Assembly (NCBI GenBank): GCA_041687755.1
Contig: JBDNJM010000064.1
Span: 1-5,668, forward strand
Source of the DNA: JBDNJM01 sp041687755
GTDB lineage: Bacteria; Planctomycetota; UBA1135; GCA-002686595
Length of the DNA stretch: 5,668 nucleotides
Direction of reading: 5' to 3'
Positions 1-4,685 of this stretch are shown piece by piece. Position 1 is the first letter of the stretch. Each line of letters opens with the position of its first letter. The translations under genes were made by a program, and so were the position numbers. The notes beneath the pieces are model-generated. The model searched no databases. It was given only the letters and a program-made list of their open reading frames with translations, and was not told the origin of the DNA.

Positions 1-522
1 CCGGTCGAGCGCGCGGCTCTGCTGCATGCGAACGGTTCCGGGACTGACGCCGCGCAGCGTCGCGATCTGCGCCGGAGCCAGGCCCTCGCGCAGGCGCAGC
101 TCGAGCACGCCGCGGTAGGGCTCGGGCAGCCGCTCGAGCGCGTCGGCCAGGCGGTCCATCGCCTCCGCGGCCTCGGCCAACTCGCGCGGGTCCGGCTCGT
201 CGGCCGGCAGCTCGGCCGGCACGTCTTCCGCGGGCCGTGCGCGCCGCCGCAGGTCGCGCGCCGCGTTGTGCACGACCGTGCGCATCCACGGGCCCGGGTC
301 GCGGCCCGGCTCGATGCGATCCGCATGCTCGATCAGCCGCAGGAACGCCTCGCCGACCAGGTCCTCGGCGCGCGCCATCTCGCCGGTGAGCTGCAGCACA
401 AAACCCAGCAGGCCGGGCGCGAGCCCGTCGAACAACTCGGCGAGCGCCTCATGGCTCCCGCTCTCGGCGTACCGAGCGAGCGCCGCGGCGGCGGCCTGGG
501 GAGCGAGTTTGGGCGTGGGCAT
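1..522 (-). CDS. ECF-type sigma-70 family RNA polymerase sigma factor (3' end beyond window)
   Basis: This gene directs core RNA polymerase to a specific promoter set in the cytoplasm. I translated the reverse complement by hand from the ATG at 522-520 and it stays open for 174 codons to the window edge. Sigma region 2 spans about residues 35-100, with an AEDLVGEAFLRL core (2.1/2.2) followed by PWMRTVVHNAARDLRRR, the typical ECF region 2.4 helix. A Pro/Glu/Asp-rich linker lies at about 95-118. Region 4 starts near residue 125 with LERLPEPYRGVLELRLREG and continues into the helix-turn-helix IATLRGVSPGTVRMQQSRAL. ECF factors are usually 160-200 residues, so only the extreme C-terminus should be missing. 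The residue that is usually Gln in DLVQEAF is Gly here. No Shine-Dalgarno is visible before the ATG. It is transcribed divergently from the FG-GAP gene. The family call is firm; the ECF subgroup and target genes are unknown. Confidence 0.93.
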   Translation of the reverse strand, partial: MPTPKLAPQAAAAALARYAESGSHEALAELFDGLAPGLLGFVLQLTGEMARAEDLVGEAFLRLIEHADRIEPGRDPGPWMRTVVHNAARDLRRRARPAEDVPAELPADEPDPRELAEAAEAMDRLADALERLPEPYRGVLELRLREGLAPAQIATLRGVSPGTVRMQQSRALDR

Positions 523-564
523 GACAGCAGGAGTACGCGGGGGCCGTCCAAGCGCAACGCGAAA

Positions 565-595
565 GCTCCGGGAGTTTCGGGAGCCGGCTCCGGGA
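565..595. repeat. Direct repeat plus 12-bp palindrome upstream of the sigma gene
   Basis: GCTCCGGGA occurs at 565-573 and again at 587-595, a 22-bp spacing of about two helical turns. Between and overlapping them is the perfect palindrome GGAGCCGGCTCC (580-591). The cluster begins 43 bp upstream of the sigma factor start codon in the divergent intergenic region, where an operator could sit. It could equally be a chance product of GC-rich DNA. The rest of 523-788 shows no gene. Confidence 0.3.
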
Positions 596-788
596 CCGCC
601 TAGGGAGCTGCCCCAGGTCCGCGGCCCCCCAGCGCCAACTGCCGGGACGTTCCCGGCGCGATCCGCGTCCGACCTGCTAGACCGGAACAGAGCCGCGCTC
701 CGTCTTGCCCCGCGCCCCGGAAGGCGTCGACGGCAAACCTGCCTCGGCCGGACACTCACCCAACCCGACACCCGAACCCCACCGCATC

Positions 789-1877
789 ATGCATCCGATC
801 CTGCTCCTCGGCGCGACGTGCGCCCTGCCCGCCCTGCTGCTCGCCGACCCGTTCGCGCGGGACGACATCCGCCTGGGGCCCCCCGAACTCCTGCTGGCCG
901 ACGGCGAGCCGATCGACACCGGCGAGTACGTCGGCTACGCCGGCCCGCTCGTGACCGACTTCGATGGCGACGGCGACATGGACCTGCTCGTCGGAAACTT
1001 CCGCGGGTCGATCCAGCACTTCGAAAACGTCGGCGAAGCCGACGCGGCGCGCTTCGAGTCCCGCGGCCTGCTGCAGGCGGAGGGTGAGGACATCGACCTC
1101 AACAACTGGTGATGCATCGCTATCGGTCCGCAGTTGGCGGATCTGAATGGCGACGGCACCCAAGACCTGGTGAGCGGCTGCTTCGAGGGCGTCGTGTACT
1201 GGATGGCCGGCATCGAGGGAGGCTTCGCCGCGCCGGCGCAGTTGCGCGATAGTGAAGGCGATCCGCTGCGGCTCGGTCAGTTCTGGAACTACGAGACCTC
1301 GAAGTGGGATGAGGTGAACAAGTCCGAGCACCGTTCGCAGCTCGGCATTTCCGCGTTCCCGGTGGACTGGGACGCCGACGGCGACCTGGACCTGCTGCTG
1401 GGTTCCAACGAGGGCAACATGTACGTGCGCCTAAACGAGGGCAGCGCGACCGACGGGTCCTTCGCGCCCCAGAGCATCGAGGTGCAGGTGAATGGCAAGC
1501 TCGCGGAGGTGCCGGGCGGACACGCCCAGCCGGTCGCCGCGGACTGGGACGGCGACGGCCTGTTCGATCTGGTGAGCGGCGGCGGCAAGGGCGGCGTGTA
1601 CTGGTGGCGCAACACCGGTGCGGCCGACGCGCCGGCGTTCGCTGAGCACCAGGCGCTCGTAGAGCCGATCGCCTCGGGGCCCGGCGGACCCCAGCGCGGC
1701 ATCCAGGTCGCCGTCGCCGACTTCGACATGGACGGCGATCTCGATCTCGTGCTCGGCGACCAGGTCGGTCGCGAGGCACCCGAGGGCTCGGACCGCGAGA
1801 TGGGCGGCCGGGTCTGGGTCGTGAAGCGCGAGGGCCCGCTCGACGCCGAGCCGGTCGAGGCCGGCGCTCCGCGCTGA
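789..1877 (+). CDS. Secreted FG-GAP/VCBS repeat protein with in-frame UGA (candidate selenoprotein)
   Basis: This is an extracytoplasmic calcium-loop repeat protein of 362 residues if the UGA at codon 108 is read through. The ATG at 789 is chosen over the upstream ATG at 705 because it directly precedes a hydrophobic signal sequence (MHPILLLGATCALPALLLA, likely cut near residue 20). Five DxDxDGxxDL-type loops begin at about residues 57, 118, 193, 252 and 311: DFDGDGDMDLL, DLNGDGTQDLV, DWDADGDLDLL, DWDGDGLFDLV and DFDMDGDLDLV. Such repeats build beta-propeller-like folds; ligand and function are unknown. The UGA lies between loops 1 and 2, and both sides are in the same frame with the same repeat style. 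The downstream part has no ATG until about 1203 and no Shine-Dalgarno, so it is not an independent gene. The local peptide is NNW-UGA-CIAIGPQLADL. The gene ends in UGA at 1875-1877. Alternatives are a nonsense mutation or a sequencing error. The family is confident; the decoding is a hypothesis. Confidence 0.85.
1110..1112 (+). other. In-frame UGA codon, possible selenocysteine (residue 108)
   Basis: The UGA falls at codon 108 and is followed directly by a Cys codon (UGC), giving a potential vicinal Sec-Cys pair. It is one substitution from both Trp (UGG) and Cys (UGC). All three complete genes in the window end in UGA, which argues against a genome-wide reassignment of UGA to an amino acid. 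Confidence 0.5.
1125..1143 (+). other. Candidate bacterial SECIS hairpin
   Basis: GGUCCGC (1125-1131) pairs with GCGGAUC (1137-1143) as a 7-bp stem with one G-U wobble, closing a 5-nt loop AGUUG. The loop starts 19 nt after the UGA and has G at its second position followed by U. This fits the general bacterial SECIS model: an apical loop about 16-37 nt downstream of UGA with G among its first two bases. A competing, less stable fold uses 1116-1142. The region also encodes the GPQLAD segment, so part of the pairing could be a by-product of the protein sequence. Confidence 0.4.
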
Positions 1878-1937
1878 GGGTGGGGCGAACTCCCTCGTCC
1901 GCCCGTCGGAATTCAGCCGTCCCTAGCCGCGGCCAAA

Positions 1938-1952
1938 ACCCGGCCGCCGGGT
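1938..1952 (+). terminator. Terminator-like hairpin after the FG-GAP gene
   Basis: ACCCGG (1938-1943), a CCG loop and CCGGGT (1947-1952) form a perfect 6-bp GC-rich stem 60 nt beyond the FG-GAP stop codon. No U-tract follows, so intrinsic termination is uncertain. Confidence 0.25.
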
Positions 1953-2198
1953 CGGCACGACGGCGCGCGGCTCTGAGACCCTCCCAGGCCCTCGTCTTGG
2001 GACGAAAAGCGGCGGGCCTGAGACCGCCAGATTGCAGTTCCGGTCCGCCGCCGTCGCGACACCGCAAGGCTCAATCGGACAGCGCCTTACGACCCGCGCG
2101 TTTCAAGCGCGAGCGGGCCTCACCGGGGTGTGAGCAAGGAGTGGCGTCGGCCACAGCGGGCCAGCCCATCGCGTGCTAATTTCGATCATCGCCCGGTC

Positions 2199-2227
2199 CT
2201 CGCCAACGACTCTCCGAACTCGCCAAC
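2199..2227. repeat. Direct repeat CTCGCCAAC, period 20
   Basis: The 9-mer CTCGCCAAC occurs at 2199-2207 and 2219-2227, a 20-bp period, directly abutting the inverted repeat at 2230-2268. Function is unknown. Confidence 0.4.
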
Positions 2228-2229
2228 AT

Positions 2230-2268
2230 GAGCCTCTGTGCAACCCGGCACTTCCGTAACAGGGGCTT
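2230..2268 (-). terminator. Hairpin downstream of the minus-strand unit, possibly a terminator
   Basis: 2230-2239 pairs with 2259-2268 as a 10-bp stem containing two G-U wobbles (counted on the plus-strand sequence), with a 19-nt loop. An alternative pairing uses GAGC at 2230-2233 with GCTC at 2271-2274, and CAT/ATG outside it. It lies about 100 nt past the stop of the large minus-strand gene. There is no U-tract on that strand, so a role in 3'-end formation is a guess. Confidence 0.25.
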
Positions 2269-2366
2269 CAGCTCACATGCGGAATTTGGCGGGCGCTGGA
2301 TCTGGACCTGGAGGGGACGACCTCGCTTACCTCCGGAGCTACGCACCCCCTGGTGGACCACGCAAC

Positions 2367-4178
2367 TCACGGCGCAACCAGCTTCGTAGCGTTCAACTGG
2401 AACTCGATTGTCGCCGTCTCGCCCGCTACGACAGAACCTAGAGAGTACGGACCGTAGTACTCACCGCCTTCGACGTTCGAGAGCACGAAGAGGAAATCTC
2501 CTTCAGGGAAGGGAGACGGGGGATAGTCGGGTCCTGGGACAATGATCCGAGTCCCCCCCAGATAGCTGGTCACGTGTCCATCGACGAGTTCAGCACGATC
2601 GGGTTCTACGATGACGACGACCAAGTCACCTCCGTACCCAGCCGCACCGGCACCAACGACGTCGAACTGCAAGGCGCCCCGGGGAGTAGCAACCGGAATC
2701 TCGATCCCTCCCCCGACCTCGCCGATCAAGACCGGGGGGTGATCATGAGTGCTCTGCCGGCCCAGAAGCTCCGGTATCTGCGGCGCGAAAGACCAGTCGT
2801 ACAGACCTTGGGGCAGTGACGTCAGCTCGAGCCCTGCCAAGTCATGGCCGTAGATGTTGAATCGCAGCAGCCCGGAAGCATCCGCTGATCCGGTGGGAAG
2901 CAACTGCAGTACCGCAACACGCCCCCTATCGCACAGCGAGGAACCAGAGCAGGAAAACTCCATCTCAGTTTGTTCGTCGATGAACCGCACAGACAAGGAC
3001 CGATGGCCTTCCACATCCGTTCTCCGCACGGGAACCTCGACCGTATGCCACCCATCACCTAGCCACTGCGGAAGCGCGAGAGCATCTCCCGATTGCCCGA
3101 AACGACTTCGCAGTTTCGCAGAGACCTCGCAGCCATGAACGACCGGCTCGTCTTGAATGAAGATTGCCCTGAGCTCGTTCGGCGCTGGCCTGGATTCGCG
3201 AATCCCCGCCATGAGCAGTGCAAGCCTGGCTTCCGACTGGTTGGGCGGCAGGGGGCTCAGTGCACTGCAGTTGGCCCCGACAGTGCTGTGCTCCAAACTG
3301 CCGAACTCCGGCCGAACGCCCGTTTCATAGACGGCTATCTGCTCGTCCGTCATGGAGAAGAGGAACCTGACTCCGATCACGTAGCCAGGTTGAAGCACTA
3401 GTCCGGAGTCACCCGCGGAGTGGATGGCGCCATTTCGCAGCCCGAGAACTGCAGGCCCGAACAGATGAATCGCGTAGTCTCTCCCCTTGAGCAACCCCCT
3501 TACCTCGAAGGACCCGTCCGATCGAACCTCTGCGGCCCCCCAGGATGATGGCCACTGTGGAGGCACGAGAAGTCCCGCCCATGTTCCAGCGTTGACGGCA
3601 TGCTCGAGCGGAAGCTGGTTCCGATTAGCTCCGATGTCCTCCGCGTAGACGATCAGTGGACCCTTCTCGGCAATGCTGGATGCCTCCGGTACCACTCCGG
3701 AGATCCCGGCTTTGATCGAGGGCCACAGCTCTACCGATACTTCGCCCTCTCTGGCAGACGAGGACTGGGGGAGCGAAACCGAACCGCTGAGATTCGAATC
3801 CGCGCGGGCGGCGATTCGTGCCCCAAGAACCTGGCCGTCAGTCTCGAGCAGGCCGTCCTCGCTCGACTTGCCGAGTAGCGTCCATCGACCTTGTATCAAT
3901 AGGGCCAGCTCGGCTGGAACAGGCCTGCCTGTAGCGCCTTCGGAAGTATAGATGCGAAGCCTGCCGTCATGGTCATGGCTTTCCTGAGCCTTCCTTGACC
4001 CGCTGGCATCCGGGGATTCGATCGAATCCTGGTAGGCTTCGCCGGCACGCGAGGGATCTTCGTGCAGCGGTGCTGAGGAGTACGCCCTGGAGCCCTGCAA
4101 TGACGACTCGGGCAGCGCCAGCCACGCGGCGACAGCGAACACGGCGACGACCACGACTGCGGTCAGTATTCTTGACAT
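2367..4178 (-). CDS. Signal-anchored extracytoplasmic protein with Ig/carboxypeptidase-regulatory-like segments
   Basis: This is a protein of 603 residues with no recognised enzyme. The ATG at 4178 is preferred to the upstream one at 4223 because GGAGGAG lies immediately before it and the hydrophobic segment follows directly. Residues 6-22 (TAVVVVAVFAVAAWLAL) form a signal anchor or uncleaved signal peptide. Residues 25-70 are a Ser/Pro/Glu/Asp-rich linker. Around 72-120 the pattern GRLRIYTSEGATGRPVPAEL suggests a beta-sandwich of the carboxypeptidase-regulatory-like type. Residues 221-241 (DGSFEVRGLLKGRDYAIHLFG) show the DGSFEVxGL-type strand pattern again. The C-terminal third is Gly/Val-rich beta-type sequence. 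It is the second gene of a minus-strand pair, 37 nt after the Cys-rich gene, so the two are probably co-transcribed. Base composition is less GC-rich than the flanking genes. That it is an envelope protein is well supported; its function is unknown. Confidence 0.82.
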   Translation of the reverse strand: MSRILTAVVVVAVFAVAAWLALPESSLQGSRAYSSAPLHEDPSRAGEAYQDSIESPDASGSRKAQESHDHDGRLRIYTSEGATGRPVPAELALLIQGRWTLLGKSSEDGLLETDGQVLGARIAARADSNLSGSVSLPQSSSAREGEVSVELWPSIKAGISGVVPEASSIAEKGPLIVYAEDIGANRNQLPLEHAVNAGTWAGLLVPPQWPSSWGAAEVRSDGSFEVRGLLKGRDYAIHLFGPAVLGLRNGAIHSAGDSGLVLQPGYVIGVRFLFSMTDEQIAVYETGVRPEFGSLEHSTVGANCSALSPLPPNQSEARLALLMAGIRESRPAPNELRAIFIQDEPVVHGCEVSAKLRSRFGQSGDALALPQWLGDGWHTVEVPVRRTDVEGHRSLSVRFIDEQTEMEFSCSGSSLCDRGRVAVLQLLPTGSADASGLLRFNIYGHDLAGLELTSLPQGLYDWSFAPQIPELLGRQSTHDHPPVLIGEVGGGIEIPVATPRGALQFDVVGAGAAGYGGDLVVVIVEPDRAELVDGHVTSYLGGTRIIVPGPDYPPSPFPEGDFLFVLSNVEGGEYYGPYSLGSVVAGETATIEFQLNATKLVAP

Positions 4179-4187
4179 GCCTCCTCC
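4179..4187 (-). promoter_or_regulatory. Strong Shine-Dalgarno deciding the start of the 603-residue gene
   Basis: On the minus strand GGAGGAGGC directly precedes the ATG at 4178; the first GGAGG has a 4-nt spacer. It is the only strong Shine-Dalgarno noted in the window, and it rules against the longer ORF start at 4223, which would lie just inside the end of the preceding gene. Confidence 0.7.
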
Positions 4188-4215
4188 GGAGAACGCGAGG
4201 CGCGTGGGGGGTGGC

Positions 4216-4572
4216 TCAGACACAGATCGCGCTGACCTTCTGCCCCTGCGGGGTATTGTTCACCTGCAACAAGCAGCTGCCTACCGGGCAGCCCTGCGAG
4301 CTACAAACCCCGAACTTGCTGGCTAATCCGTCGTAGAAGCCTCCGACGCAGCACGGCGAAGATGTCGTATTGCAGAGGCAGTAGATCAGAGTGTGGGTTT
4401 CGCCGTCGGGCGTCTGGGCCGTGGCGACGACCTTGTTGCAGAGCTGGAATTCATCGCAGTCCAGTGACTCACACGTGTAGCGGTCGCCGTCTTTCACGGT
4501 CCAGCACCGGTCTGCGGTAAGCGGCGAAGAGATGAAGGCGAGGGCGAGGATTACGGCAAGGAACTTCTGCAT
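4216..4572 (-). CDS. Small secreted cysteine-rich protein
   Basis: This is a 118-residue protein that I do not recognise. The ATG at 4572 is chosen because it begins a textbook signal peptide, MQKFLAVILALAFISSPLTA, with cleavage expected before DRCW. A GTG at 4608 would add 12 residues ahead of the signal sequence. Neither start has a clear Shine-Dalgarno. The mature part of about 98 residues contains 12 cysteines, including a CC pair (SPCCVGG), a CxC (YCLC) and spaced motifs such as VCSSQGCPVGSC. The even number and export suggest a fold locked by up to six disulfides. It is first in the minus-strand unit, followed by the anchored 603-residue protein, so the two may work together at the cell surface; that is inference. 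A metal-binding role is possible, but no CxxCH heme motif is present. Confidence 0.75.
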   Translation of the reverse strand: MQKFLAVILALAFISSPLTADRCWTVKDGDRYTCESLDCDEFQLCNKVVATAQTPDGETHTLIYCLCNTTSSPCCVGGFYDGLASKFGVCSSQGCPVGSCLLQVNNTPQGQKVSAICV

Positions 4573-4614
4573 GAATCCGATCAGGGTATGTGTTAAAGGT
4601 TCGATCACAGGGAT

Positions 4615-4660
4615 CGCTCGCTCCCAAACCCACGGGAGCGCTCGCTCCCAGTTCCTGGGA
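4615..4660 (-). promoter_or_regulatory. Leader region with overlapping alternative hairpins
   Basis: Plus-strand CGCTCGCTCCCA is repeated at 4615-4626 and 4639-4650 with a 24-bp period. GGGAGCG at 4634-4640 can pair with CGCTCCC at 4619-4625 (8-nt loop) or with CGCTCCC at 4643-4649 (tight loop). A third stem, TCCCAG 4646-4651 with CTGGGA 4655-4660 (3-nt loop), overlaps the second. Only some of these can form together, so the 5' leader of the minus-strand unit could switch structure. It could also be a dispersed palindromic repeat. Confidence 0.45.
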
Positions 4661-4685
4661 TAATACCACAGGTCATGGGTGTCAA
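4660..4685 (-). promoter_or_regulatory. Putative sigma-70 promoter of the minus-strand two-gene unit
   Basis: On the minus strand a perfect TTGACA occupies 4685-4680. Downstream, TATTAT (4665-4660) matches five of six -10 bases but with a 14-nt spacer; a 17-nt spacer gives the weaker TATCCC. AT-rich hexamers like these stand out in this GC-rich region. It would give a leader of roughly 80-90 nt before the Cys-rich gene, containing the hairpins. Confidence 0.4.

Larger units (their letters stand above)
1878..2366. other. Convergent intergenic region without a credible gene
   Basis: This 489-nt gap separates the ends of two converging genes. The open frames here are short, Arg/Ser/Pro-rich and show neither family motifs nor ribosome binding sites. 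It holds several inverted repeats (listed separately) and an 8-bp direct repeat CTGAGACC at 1973-1980 and 2018-2025. No tRNA- or rRNA-like sequence was recognised. GC content falls noticeably after about 2170. Confidence 0.6.

Noticed and set aside
266..1087. Plus-strand open frame across the sigma gene and the FG-GAP start
   Set aside because: It is antisense to a clear sigma factor and out of frame with the repeat protein, with Arg/Pro-rich low-complexity translation.
1110..1112. Genome-wide reassignment of UGA to Trp or Gly
   Set aside because: Three complete genes in the window use UGA as their terminal stop, and UGG is used normally for Trp.
1116..1142. Alternative SECIS hairpin with loop GGTCCGCA
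   Set aside because: Its stem has a bulge, a mismatch and a wobble, and its loop starts only 12 nt after the UGA. The 1125-1143 hairpin fits the known spacing better.
756..1331. Minus-strand open frame of 191 residues opposite the FG-GAP gene
   Set aside because: It reads as a reverse shadow of the Asp/Gly-rich repeats. No motif or start signal supports it.
1134..1877. Separate gene beginning with TTG after the UGA
   Set aside because: It begins inside a calcium-loop repeat, has no Shine-Dalgarno or signal peptide, and continues the upstream frame and repeat series exactly. It is better read as the second part of one gene.
1120..2067. Long Arg/Pro-rich open frame on the minus strand
   Set aside because: It lies antisense to the FG-GAP gene, has a very skewed composition (Arg, Pro, Ser) and no domain. 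It is a shadow of GC-rich coding DNA.
2176..2370. Small minus-strand frame overlapping the stop of the 603-residue gene (GTG start)
   Set aside because: The GTGA overlap looks like translational coupling, but the peptide has no recognisable motif, its codon use is not biased, and it covers the palindromic element at 2230-2268.
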